Assembly (NCBI GenBank): GCA_013397455.1
Contig: VYZB01000749.1
Span: forward strand, 139,907-203,906
Source: Crotophaga sulcirostris
Lineage: Eukaryota > Chordata > Aves > Cuculiformes > Crotophagidae
DNA: 64,000 bases
Direction: 5' to 3'
Positions 27,232 through 38,500 of this stretch are shown piece by piece. Numbering within the stretch: position 1 is the first letter of the stretch; each line of letters begins with the position of its first letter. The position numbers and the translations under genes are program-made. A model generated the notes under the pieces. That model was not told the origin of the DNA and did not search any database. It was given only the letters and a program-made list of their open reading frames with translations.

Positions 27232-28548
27232 GTAATTCTAACAAGAAGTTATTAGATATTCATCATTGTAGCTTGCATGGACAATCCAGCACATCCTAAC
27301 ACTTTGCAGAATGCTCATGTTGTAGTGGTACAAAAAGAAAATGGCCATCTACTAAACCTCTGTCACAGAAAAACAGTGCACTAGGATGACTATCAAAATG
27401 CTCATCATATCCGGAACGAGACTTGAGGGTATTATAGCATAAGGCCGATGATGGCTACTGGTAGGAGAATACTAATTTTTAAGATTCTTGTTGATAATAA
27501 ATCTTAAAACCATAATTGTTTTACATTATTGTTTTTCTCCTCCAGATTAAATCAACAGTAATTTTTAATTAGTGTGAGAAGACATGGCTGACAGACTTTA
27601 TGAAGTTTTACGTGATACCACTGTACCCTGGCGATTTTGTAATTTGTTATGTTTAATGGCGGATTTTTTCTCAATATATATTTGAAACTATTATCCATGT
27701 ATCTGTTTATATTGTCTTGTTTCCTGTTTTAGAACTCTTTAGTTAACAGAATACTATTTAACTCCACAAGCCAATCGAAATACATAGGGAATTGAAGCCT
27801 GAGAGACACACATAACGTGGATTAAATGAAGAAACATATAAAACTTCATGTATGCCTTTACTGTGTAACTGTAATTTCACCTGGTTGGAGATCAGAGTAT
27901 CCATGTAATGAATGTCAATGGTGTTAATTTATAACTTGAGCAATCAGTTCACTGAGAGTATCTTAAGAAGAAATTCTGTAATTAGCTTTAAGATAAACCT
28001 CTTGGAAAAGACAGCAAAGTTTTCTGTTTCAGTTGTGATTTCCAAGCAAAAAATGAATTCTGGCTTTTATATTAGGCCTTCCCATTATTGTTGAGCACCA
28101 CATATTTTCTAGAAACAGAACTGGAAGAGATAATTTCTGCTATATGGGACAATCAGTAATTATGTGTCAGGTAGGGGTATCTTCTACACAGAATAACATT
28201 TTTAGCTTTCAACATCCGAACAGTTGTCCATAGTGATTCCAACTGTATTCTCCTGTGCCTTAAAGCACACTCATAGATAAACTCTGTCCACTTCCCAAGA
28301 AAAGCCAAGAGGGGAATTAGGAAATCAGAACATCTGACCTGGTAAATGCTGTTTACTCACACACTGGTTTTGCCAGGCAAATCTCTGTGGAAATGATTTC
28401 CAGAGAATAAATGCATTATCCTTGCAGTAAGCACTATTACACACCCATTTATTACCAGCTAGCAGGTCTGAGGGGTGAAAGTCTCTGGAGGAACCCGACC
28501 ATCTGGTACATCAGGGTCAAGTAAAGATCCAACAAGATGTAGACAGGA

Positions 28549-29300
28549 GTCATGGTTTAGCCCTGGCCCAGCCAATTTCGGCAGCTAAAACGGAGCAGTT
28601 GGGCTCCCAGTTCCCTCGCCCCCTTCCAAGGGAAAGGGGAAAGAGAAATGAGAGGAACAGACTTGCAGGTTGGAAACTAAAACTAAAGTTTTTTTTACAG
28701 TTGTTTACAGTTTGTTTACAGTTGTTTACTGTTTGTGTATTATTAAAAAAAAACCCCATAATGAATAAAATACATACAAATACATGAAATTACAACCCCA
28801 CCCCTTGATGACTATATGTCACCACAAATGCTGCAGAGCAAGCAAGGTGAGTGGCAGGAGGGAGGCTGGAGCCAGGAACTGGATTCAGGAACACATGGAT
28901 CCGAGGTCAGGGACAAACAGACAGATGAGATCCCCACTGGACATCAACCATCGAAGAAGAGAGTGAGGCCTTCGTGATCGCTCAGTTTTATACCAAGTGT
29001 GATGTATATGGGATGTAATGCTCTGGTGGACACTTTGGGGTCACCTCTCCTGTCCACCCCTCCCTGCAGGTGCAACCCTTTTCTGACTTCAACTTACAGT
29101 GTTCTATCAGTTTGAGGATGGCCTTGGTTACTATAGGAATAAGTATAAGCAATGATCTTCCTGCGTACAACTGCCCCCTACAGTCACTTCTACAGAAAAC
29201 CCCTGTATGAATACAGGGCTAACTTTCAGAAAAGGAAGTTACTTAGATGAGACTTAGCTGAAGTTAGAAAACTGATTGTAATTTGGCTCAAACCAGAACA
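28549..29300. mobile_element. Probable solo LTR of an avian endogenous retrovirus
   Basis: The left edge TCATGGTTTAGCCCTGGC and right edge CTCAAACCAGAACA resemble the ends of common avian ERV LTRs (TGTCATGGTTTA... and ...AAACCAGGACA). The interior has a purine-rich segment, a TTTATA box-like site near 28986-28992, and short TTGTTTACAG repeats. No gag, pol or env reading frame lies next to it, so it would be a solo LTR. Terminal TG/CA and a target-site duplication are not clean, suggesting age. Orientation is uncertain. Confidence 0.5.
28693..28738. repeat. Short tandem array of TTGTTTACAG-like units
   Basis: Imperfect tandem copies of a roughly 10-12 bp unit (ACAGTTGTTT / ACAGTTTGTTT) inside the probable LTR. 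The TGTTTAC core resembles a forkhead-factor site, but this may be coincidental. Confidence 0.6.
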
Positions 29301-29739
29301 ACGGGGCTGCATTATGTAGTTCTTGGCTTACTGAGTTTCAGGCCAGGTGTGTTATCAGTTACATTGCCCGAGTTTCACAAGGAAATCAAGTGAAAAGAGA
29401 AAAAAAACCCCTAGCTCAGAGGATCCCAACTGCCCGTGTCTGTTGGACAGGCCGGGTTGTTGCTTGGACTTCATGACTGAAGGAAAACCTCAGTGCCTCC
29501 TCATTCCTACTCAATTTCAACACTCATGAGACTGCACAAGGCATCACATTCCTAAACATTACCTTCGCTCCAAGGAGTGGCTCAAAATTTCTCAATTTTC
29601 AGCAGATCTGGGCTTCTCAGATGTTGCCTTTTGGTCCAGTTTGCCCTTTATGGAAGAGAAGAGTTGAACAGCAGTTAGACGAACACCCCCAGAACACGTT
29701 CCCCCCTGCCCCTCCCATATATTTAGGTTATTTTTCGGG

Positions 29740-30010
29740 GAAAACCCCCTGTTTTACTCCAACAGACGGACCTCCCGCCCCTTCAGGCTGGAGGCCCGGC
29801 CGGCGCCACCGGTTGCCTGCAGCGGCCTGGTGTTGCCGTGGCAACGCGCAAACACACGCAGGTTTCTGCCCGTTGGGCCGGTGCCATCCCATCGTCCGAG
29901 GGGAGGGAGAGGAGCCCTCACTCCTCCCTCCTAACGAGGTCCCTGTCCCCACCCGTCCTGCCTGGTTTGTTTGGAAGGACGCCGTGAGCCCCCTCGGCTG
30001 GCCTGCTTTG
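29740..30010. promoter_or_regulatory. GC-rich, CpG-containing island, candidate promoter
   Basis: The only clearly GC-rich stretch in the window, with clustered CpGs (GGCCGGCGCC, AACGCGC, ATCGTCCGAGG), set in AT-rich DNA. It contains an RFX X-box at its centre. It lies about 10.7 kb upstream of the ZNF474 first coding exon. On the minus strand a usable donor, GCGAAG|GTAATG, lies just below it at 29563/29562, so a non-coding first exon running from the island to 29563 is possible. Assignment to ZNF474 is inference; it could instead serve a plus-strand or non-coding transcript, or be part of a repeat. Confidence 0.5.
29832..29845. promoter_or_regulatory. Perfect X-box (RFX-type) palindrome
   Basis: GTTGCCGTGGCAAC is a full inverted repeat of two GTTGCC half-sites with a 2-bp spacer. 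RFX factors bind this class of site in promoters of cilium and testis-expressed genes. It sits in the middle of the GC-rich island. Binding and use are inferred. Confidence 0.55.
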
Positions 30011-30079
30011 GGGGCAAAATGTGTGGAGTTTGTTTTTGGTTTTTTTTTCTGCCAGGCAAGCAGGACAAGAAAGATGTGT

Positions 30080-30459
30080 GTTGGGGAAAATTTCATCTGA
30101 TCCACCGAGCACCTGAGAGTTGTTTCACGGGATGAGTCTCTCATCATGCTCTGCATCCATAGGCAGGGTCTTCTGTTGGGGAAAATTCCATTTTTTCCAC
30201 TTAATATTTGAGAGTTGTTTTATGGAAAGGGTCCCTCGTCAGACTCTGCACTCATAGACAGGGTCTTCTGTCAGGGAAAATTCCATCTGATCCACTTAAC
30301 ATCTAAGAGGTTGTTTGTGGGAAGGTCCCTCATCAGGCTCTGCATTCACAGGCAGGGTCTTCTGCGGGTAAAATTTCATCTGATCAACGTAACACCTGAG
30401 AATTGTTTTGTGGGAAGGGTCCCTTGTCAGGCTCCACATCCATAGGCAGGGTTTTATCT
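30080..30459. repeat. Four tandem copies of a ~95-bp unit
   Basis: Units start at about 30080, 30175, 30270 and 30364, each 94-95 bp. Each opens with G-K-GG-RAAAATTYCAT, has a GAGRRTTGTTT core and ends CATAGGCAGGGTCTTCT or close variants. Divergence between units is moderate and roughly even. It adjoins the GC-rich island. No protein is encoded: the frames through it share no conserved reading. Confidence 0.85.
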
Positions 30460-30867
30460 TATACCTTGTCCCCTGGCATCCAGATAAAAAGGGACAAATA
30501 ACCTTGTCAGGAAGCCCAGGCAACAGAGAAGACTAAGAGCATAAGGAACGCTAACTCCATCTCCTACACAGGCACTGTTCTTATTCAAGGTTTGGACCAA
30601 AATTGTCTCGTTTTTCCAAATTTAACTTTTGCAATCTTCATATTTTCCATGTAAAATAATTCTACAGAAACAATGATAAATACTTGCTACAAGAAAAGAA
30701 CAGTTGTTCAAATATTGCAGTAACAAGTGTTCTCTGCTGGCAGTGCCAAGGGCAAGCCCACAGCGGTTCTTCCATTCTGCCCCTTTCTGCATGGCAGGCT
30801 TCAGTTATCAGTCACTGAAAACCTGAAAATGCACAACAGGCATCATTTGCTCAGTCTTGTCAAGAGA

Positions 30868-31190
30868 AAGGGGCCCATGGGAAAGCTAGGGAGGGACTCT
30901 TTATCAGGGAGTGCAGGAACAGGATCAGGAGTAATGCTTTTAGGCTGAAAGAGAGGATATTTAGGTGAGATATTAGATATTGGGAAGAAATTATTTCCTG
31001 TGAGGGTGGTGAGGCACTGGATCAGACTGTCCAGAGCAGTCGTGCATGCCCCCTCCCTGGAGGTTTTCAAGGCTAGGTTGGATGGGGCTTTGAGCACCCT
31101 GATCCAGTGGGAGGTGTTCCTGCCCATGGCAGGGAGGTTGGAGCCAGATAATTTTTAAGGTCCCTTCCAATCCAAATCATTCTATGATTC
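30868..31190 (+). mobile_element. CR1 LINE 3' fragment
   Basis: Contains the extreme C-terminal ORF2 region (GEGLFIRECRNR-like, then RVVRHWIRLSRAVV-like, then SLEVFKARLDGAL) and the CR1 3' UTR, ending AATCATTCTATGATTCTA. It is 5'-truncated and carries stops. A 133-bp block of other sequence follows directly and recurs elsewhere. Confidence 0.92.
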
Positions 31191-31323
31191 TAAGAGCAAT
31201 GTCTTATATTCTGCTAAGTAACAGAGATCTACTGCAAATGATTCTTGTGTCCATTTCACACCAAAATTTTTGGCATGGCAGGTACGCTGCTAAGGTAGAC
31301 GTGAAGCAACCCTGTCAAATGGG
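31191..31323 (+). repeat. 133-bp block shared (inverted) with 56951-57080
   Basis: Starts AGAGCAATGTCTTATATTCT and ends CTGTCAAATGGG. The minus strand of 56951-57080 gives a close match throughout, including CTGCTAAG.AACAGAGATCTA and TATGCTGCTAAGGTAGAC-type segments. In both places it directly follows a CR1 3' end. It does not itself look like CR1. It may be a 3' transduction, an older repeat, or a CR1 subfamily extension. Confidence 0.8.
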
Positions 31324-31774
31324 CTTTTACAACATCACATTCTTTGGCCATCTCCTATGGCAGTTTTATAAAGTTCTCTAAATCACATTAATTCCCAAGC
31401 CTGGGATACAAAAAGGAAAATGACAAAAGGCTTTCAAAGAAGTAAAATCAGGTTGTGTTATCTGGGTTGCATTGCAAAACACCATTGTGTGAAGGAAAAA
31501 AGTGGTAGTAGGCTAGGCCTTTTGACACTGCAGTACCAGTATGCCAAACAATTAATTCAGCTTTATGCTTTATATGGCAGAAGGTGTTTATCAAATGAAT
31601 AACACTTAGATTACAAGCAAATGGCATTTATCAGGCACCTAGCCTCAGGGGTTAAACAAAATTTGTATTCCACAAAATTTACTGACAGCATGACACAGAG
31701 CTCCTACCTTTAATGCAATTTAGACTCAAAACTGGTTTTTTTTTACCTGTATTTGTGGGATCCTTTGATGCCAG

Positions 31775-31887
31775 GAAAAATCTATGAAAAAATTATTGCA
31801 CCTTCAGAACTGATTCCATCACCCTTGATTGTTAGTTTCAAGTTATTTGAGGTATACAAAACTGTGATGGCTACACATGACTGGCAG
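31775..31887 (+). other. Candidate 113-bp coding exon, unknown gene
   Basis: Acceptor GATCCTTTGATGCCAG| and donor GACTGGCAG|GTAAAC. One frame is open (phase 1 in, 0 out), including IIAPSELIPSPLIVSFKLFE. Phase 0 continues into the candidate exon at 33242. No family recognised. Confidence 0.2.
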
Positions 31888-33241
31888 GTAAACAATAAAG
31901 AATAATACTACAGCTACAGAGTCAAAATCCAGGAAATACTAAGATTAAAGTTATGCTTTGCTTCAGAGATCTAACAGAAAAGTTAGAAAAGGAAATAAAA
32001 GTATGCTTGCATTTTCTAAATACATTCACTTACGTATCTTCAGAAAATAAAAAATTTTTTTCCTCCCTTGTAAGATTTTAGGTGGAACCCATGTTAGTGA
32101 TAGACAGATAAGACTGTTATTTTCACATAGGCTGTCCCAGATATCAGTGCAAATGTCTAGAATTGGCAATGGAAGTTTTCACACTACAAGGTTATTAGGA
32201 GAAAAATAAACCTTACCAATTTTTTCCTAAGGCAAAAGAGAAGTGCCTTCAGATCATCAGAAATGAGGAACAAAATAAACAGTTCTTCAAATCCAACTTA
32301 AAAGCTCCCCTCAAATTCTTAAAAAGTTCCCATAAAGGTGATAGAATGTATTTTATGTTGCAAAAATAATCATTACAGTAGGCTAATCTTTGCGTAAGTT
32401 ACTGTGGATATAAAACTTGGTAGATTTTTACATAAATCCATTCATATCACAAGGTATTAAAAATTGGTGACAATGTTCCAGCTAAATTTCTTGTTGACAT
32501 TTTATGTATGTGTGTATGCTTGTATGTGTGTAGATATCTGAAAACCAAAAATGGACAGCCTTGAAAAATGTTTGCTGAAAAATAATGCCATACATGTTGT
32601 TTACAGCAGCTGACTGGTTCAGATCTCTGTGCTATTTTAAATAGCATGACACCAATTTCCCTTTAATCTCTTTTGGTTTATATCTTTTCAGTACTCTATC
32701 ATCAAACCTTACTGAATAGATAAAATACCAAAAACCCCCACAGGAATAACTTTTACCAGAGGAAGAAAAATCATAGAAGTCAATTGCTTTCCATCATGTA
32801 TCTTCTTTAAGCCAGACTAAACTACATAATGGACAAGATACTCCTCCCTAGAGCAGGCGTTATTATATGGAGTAATTTACATTTCATGTATGTATGCAAT
32901 TAGTGAGAATTTATATGGAGATGAATATAGTACAGGGTTTGTTTTTTTTTTCCGTATTACTTAATCAGTAATAATGATGATGACCTTAATATTTTCTGAA
33001 CAAGGCATTCTGAACAACAATAAGGGTCATACAGAAGCCATGAGAAAATATGAGAAATAATACAGAAATTTATCAGAAGATATTAATGTGTCTGAAAATT
33101 TCCCAAAGAGTCTGAGACAAACATCAATAAAAATATTTCTATCTGAGCAAGACAGGAAAAGACCTGATATAATTACTTTGCACATATTTTTGTAACCATC
33201 ATTCTAACTAATAACTCTTTTGCTTCTGTTACTTCCTGCAG

Positions 33242-33349
33242 AACTCTGGGTGGGATCCTATCTCAAGGTCAACTTGGAAGCAGCAGAGGAACAATAAACA
33301 AATCAAGAGTATGAAAAATGCCTTGAAAAGCAGCTTGGATAGGGTGAAG
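33242..33349 (+). other. Candidate 108-bp coding exon, unknown gene
   Basis: A very good acceptor, TGCTTCTGTTACTTCCTGCAG, and a good donor, GTGAAG|GTGAGAG, bound exactly 36 codons (phase 0/0). Only one frame is open (NSGWDPISRSTWKQQ...ALKSSLDRVK). A third acceptor, TTTTGTTCTACAG at 33728-33740, opens 20 in-phase codons ending TGA at 33801-33803. No homology recognised; 36 open codons are not statistically striking. Confidence 0.25.
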
Positions 33350-35477
33350 GTGAGAGGTCGTCAATTGCTAGGATTTCTTTATTTTCACTGTTTATTACAG
33401 CTCATTTGCCCACGAAGAGAAAATAAATGAGGGAAGTCAATTTCATTATACATTATTTTTGCTTCCTAGCTTGCTTTCCTGAAAGTTTGGAAATGTTTGT
33501 GTATGGCTTTTCCATTACCAGTGTTTCTTTTCTCCTGTGTGTTAAGTGATAATGTTAGGTTCACTGAAGACTTTCTTAAGTCAAAGTGTTTTGGCAACTG
33601 AAGGTTTAAGAGCTTGACTATTCAGCCCATGAAATCAATCTATGTTTAATATGATTCAATTTTCATGAAGGCATTAGTTAGCAGACTGATGTATTTCTTT
33701 TTTGATGTGCTGTGGTAGGCACCATCCTTTTGTTCTACAGATAGCATGCAGAAGCTTCTTCAAAGCGTACCTTCAAATCACCCTAAAGGATGTCAGCTAC
33801 TGAATTATGCCCTAAGTTGAGGAACCTTTCTTTCCTGAAACAGAGAAGAGTTACACTGAGGTTGAAAGGACCATGTGCCATGAACCTTGTGCCATGTTTT
33901 CATTACCATTTCTAATGGACAACCAGAAGACAAAACAGATGATGTTGCAGCTAAAAACACGGTTCAAACATGTACAACCAAATTTCCCTTTAAAGCTGGA
34001 AGTCTTCCCAGGGAGATGGATATGGCTGCAGCTGAGACAACAATAATTTTTCATGCAGTGAAATACTGCCACACATTCCAAGGCTGGACTACTCCAAGCA
34101 AATTGCACAGCTTTAATGACATTTCACTGTGTGACCACCTAAAAACACGTAGTGCCTTCCCCCTCTAAACTCTATTACCTCACAATTATGCTCCTACATT
34201 GCCTCTGATAATACTTGTCAGTAACAGAGACTGGTAAGAGAAATGTCAAATCCTCCGAACTAGTACCATTAACAAGAGACTGAGAAATTTTGAGACTAAA
34301 TTTTGAAACTCTGAAATGCAATAAGGGGATGGAAAGGATCCTCATGTTTGAACTGAAGAAGAGGAAGAAACCCAAGTTTTAGAGGAACAGAAGAGTAGCT
34401 TGCAGCATGAAGATCATGAGATGACAAACTTCCTGGAATAAGTCTTGCATGAAGAAGAATTTTAATTAACACATTGAATTTCTCTCTCTTGCCAAAAAGG
34501 GGTAAAATCATTTTTTATGAAAGCCATCTATACGTACATTTTTCCTGTGAATGGCTGTGTGGTGCTTTAGCCTTTAGTGATGCACTACTCGCTCCGTCAC
34601 GAAGGAGGCAATTTATATTGCCCTGGATACTACTATTAGTTTACGCTCCCTCTTCAGGACTGTTGTTGCAGTACATGGTAACCGCGTTTATTGGCTTGCC
34701 TTCCCAGAGGCAGCCTAAGAGTCATCACTCCTCACACACCAGAGCTCTCTGCTGCGAGTTTCCTCCCCTGACTGCCAAGAACATCAGATGAATTGGATCT
34801 GCAGAAATCCAAACTCCTCGCCTCCAGCTCAGCGCAGCCCAATTCTCCTTTATACAGACTATACATTTCTTCCAGCCCCCTCAGAGTGGCTGACTCATTG
34901 CAGCCTCACACAGTCTGCCATTTCACTCTCTCTGGCTTCTCCTTATATCTCACATAGGCAGCTGCTGTTGCCAAAAGCTGTCCCAATAGCTGGAATCACC
35001 TTGTCTCGAGGGCAGCCTGCTCTACCCTGCAATCATACTGCAGAGCCACAGAGGAGCCTGTGCCCCTAGCCTGCTAGCATCAATACCTAGATGTAAACTG
35101 GAACACCAACACACCAGCTGCATGGGAGAACAGCAATACAGAGTTTACTTCAGAATGAGGCAATTTTCTTGAGAACAGATGTACACCCTTCCAGTCACTC
35201 CTGTTACTGCAGTCTGATCTCTTATTTTCACATCAAAAAAATAACAGGTAATGAGGACTTCTAATAATGCAGAAAAATCTTAACAAAACAACAACAAAAA
35301 AAGAGGCTGAAACTGTATAAAGTGGGGTTAAGTATAAGCCTATCAGACTTAAAACAACAAGGAATAAACTACCAGAGGACTAACTGTTAACTGATGCATT
35401 GAGTTCTTCATTCCTTCAAACCTCCAAATCAAGCCCAACTGACTTTAGGAAAGACAAGCTTTAGGCTAGCTGCAAAA

Positions 35478-35566
35478 TTAGCTGGGTGAAATACTGTGGC
35501 CCATGTTACACAGCAGGTCAAACTAACAATCTGTTGATCCTTTCTGGCTCTAAAATCTATGAGTCA
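35478..35566 (+). mobile_element. Ancient CR1-like 3' end remnant
   Basis: Contains GGTGAAATACTGTGGCCCAT, GTTACACAGCAGGTCAAACT and CTTTCTGGCTCTAAAATCTA. These correspond to the tail of older amniote CR1 elements (GGCCTGTGTTATRCAGGAGG, then TCCCTTCTGGCCTTAAAATC). Highly diverged. Confidence 0.5.
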
Positions 35567-38500
35567 TGCAATTCTTCCTAAGTGGTCCCCGCAGGGATTT
35601 AAGCCTCAGTGACTTAAACCACTACCATTTCTATCTGCAGTTACATATTAAAGTTTTTTAATTTTTACCTACCAGCCTTTCACTTCTGATTTATTCACAA
35701 TATACCACCCTCCCTCCCAATGGGTCTCCAACTAGAACATCTACAAGTGATTCACTACCCTTTGCCTTTTTCCATCCATTATCTGCATTGGAAATTAAGC
35801 CAAGAATAAAGCCAACAGAAAGGACTGATTTCCAGTTCTTCCTTAAAAATCCCTCTTAAGCAAGATCCAGAATTTAATTACAGCCAAAAAAAGACAAATA
35901 CTGCACTTAGACCAGTTCCTATCCCGTACTTCTAAGCCAAGATGTCACTAAAACAGCAGCTGCATATTATAAATGTGACATGGGATCTAAAATCTCCCTG
36001 CACTCAACCAAGCAGTGAAGAAAGTCAGAGATTCTCCAGTCTTCAAATGGGTCTGAAAACACTGGAAGGCCTCCAATGTGCAGTCTGTCAAGGCATCAGA
36101 GTAAACATGTAAAACCGCCACTGAGACCTTTCCCTAGAACAGGGATTTATATTCTGAAAGAAACCAAGAAAAGTCTTGGTCTGAAAAGCAGAGTGTAGGC
36201 ACTTTGCAAGATCAGCAGTCCCTTTGTGTTTGTAAGTGTAACCATCTGTCACTGTCACATTGGTCACTATCTCCTTTCTGTCTGCCTCCTCTTTCTTTTC
36301 CTATTTTTATCTTTCATTGTCTCTTTCTTTTTTCTGTATCACTTTCCATTTATACTCAATGTCCTCCTAACACTTTTCTAATGGTATTTTCTTCTGTGAC
36401 AAACCTGCTAGTGGCAACTTCCTTCTTCATTCTTTTTTCTCTTTTCCCTCAGTTTTCTTTTCCTATCATTTCACTTTTCACCATGCTCTTTCTTTTGTCT
36501 TCATTTCCTGGCCGTACTGTTTGAGCATTTTCTCTCTCCTTTCTTAACCACTCCTCTATTTCAGTCATATGTTCATGTTCCCAAACGTCTACACTTACCA
36601 TCCATCTTTGTCAGGAATACTCTTGTAGATGCCTGCTTTCTTCAGGCACGTATCCATTTACGATTCAATATATGTGAGTAACCTGCAAGCGGAAGCACTG
36701 TGTTGAACTCCTAATTCATCCATGCGAAAAAGACTCCAAGTTCTCCTTTAGTATTTCTGCTACTTTGTCTCAGTCATCTTCTAGATTTCTTTCAACCTCC
36801 ATAGATACCACCATGGGCCATGAATTTTCTAGGATTTTCCATCCCTCTCACGATTTTGTACTCAATTTTTGCTGCTGGAGAGAAGCAGAGGAGTAGAAGA
36901 CATAGCATGGGAGCCTTTTCCAGTTGGCATCACCTGCTTAAATCATCTGTCCTGCTTGCTGAGAAGCAGGAGCAGTGCCTGCACCCCTCTTTTTCTTACA
37001 GCCTTATCAGAAGAAGTAGGCAACATTACAGATCTGGCCGAGGGTGAAGAGAGGAGCTGAAAAGAGATGAGGTGAGGGCTGTACAATGAGGTTTCTGAGA
37101 AGGTGAGGGACAAGATACTAGTGGACAAACAAGAGGGTCTGTGGCAAAATAAAAGTGACCACAAAAGGCTTCTGAAAATCAGAGAGTCGGGTGAATTGAA
37201 GAAGAAACATCCCTGTCCCTAGGAGTGGAAGCCTCATAGTACAAAGAGCCCCATTAATCTTTCTGCCATAACTGGATTTAAAGCCATTATAATGGAGGAC
37301 AACAACATTAATCTTTTACTCATTTTGTCCTCTGAAGGTGATCCCCACATATTGACCCCTCTCAGTACCCACACGGGTATTTTCCCTTCCTGTATCCTAC
37401 TCAGCCCTCTGTCTGTGTACTAAACTGGGCAGCTCACTTCATATTCCCTCAACTCAGAGGATTTCCTCAGCTCTTCCAAGTCCTGTATGATGCAAGCATG
37501 CCAGACAAATATTTAGCCCTCAAATGTACTTATGTGGCCTCTTGTTTTCCCCTTGTGTGGCTCTGAAGGGTTATGAAAATAAAAGGCCAAACAAATTCAT
37601 GCCAGCAGTAATTCCAGCCCCACCCTGCAGAATGGGCAGACACCACGTGGCCCAAGGAACAGCCAAATTTCGTGATTGCATTTAAATAAATGTTGATGGT
37701 TGAAAAAACTGCTCTGTTTCCCTCAGTTTTTCTCTCTCCTCGTGTTCCTTCACTGCAGGGGGCTATCAGCACCTTGGCTAACTTGGCTGCAGTATGACAC
37801 AAGGAGTGTTCGCTTTGTAGGAACAAAAAGTTCCCTTAAAAACTTGAAAATACCCACGTAACAAAGCAGCGTTAGTAAACAGGATTTCAGCCAACACCAC
37901 AATGCTTAATGATTTCAGGGGTTAAGGAAAGGCATGGATGAGGTGGGAAGAATCAATTGTTTTTCCAAATATTTTAAGTTCAATGTTTGCCAAGAGCTGC
38001 AGGAGGGAGACACAAACAGTAATATTTATAACAAAAAATAAAGGATTTAGAACAGTATTTCACTTCATTTTGCAGGCAGTTTGGGTATCTTGTTTGTTTG
38101 CTTTGCCTTTTTTTCCTGCACTTGACTGCAGGTACCTGTAGTATTATTTAGACACTCAGGGCAGGAATTTATAGTTGCCTTTTATTGAATTGTTCACAGC
38201 TGTGTGGACACCACATCGCTGTGTCTCTTTATCTCCTTGTAGTTTTTCTCATCCTTAATTCTATGACACACTTCAACACTCTGCTTCTGTCTGTGTGTGA
38301 GCAGGACTTTTGTGTATTATTAGAATTAAACAGGAACTTCCATAAGCCATTAGAAGAGTGGAAGAAGAGTAGAAGAAAGGAAAAGGGAGTTACTGCCTAC
38401 AAATGATACTTATTTTTAAAATTACCTATATTCAGAAAAATACAAGACTATTCTTAATTCCATTGTTTTCTAAGAACTGAGAATATGAGTTGTTTGCTCA

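Larger units (their letters stand above)
31324..35477. other. Intergenic, no secure gene
   Basis: Unique-looking AT-rich DNA with the low-confidence plus-strand exon candidates at 31775, 33242 and 33741. A slightly GC-richer stretch at about 34590-35070 has open frames without recognisable content. Confidence 0.5.

Noticed and set aside
29621..30100. 159-codon plus-strand and 142-codon minus-strand frames
   Set aside because: Both are open because the island is GC-rich and stop-poor. They overlap, are Pro/Arg/Gly-rich and match nothing.
36204..36524. 106-codon plus-strand frame rich in Phe, Ser and Leu
   Set aside because: Produced by a pyrimidine-rich tract; looks like repeated TTT/TCT/CTT codons, not a membrane protein.
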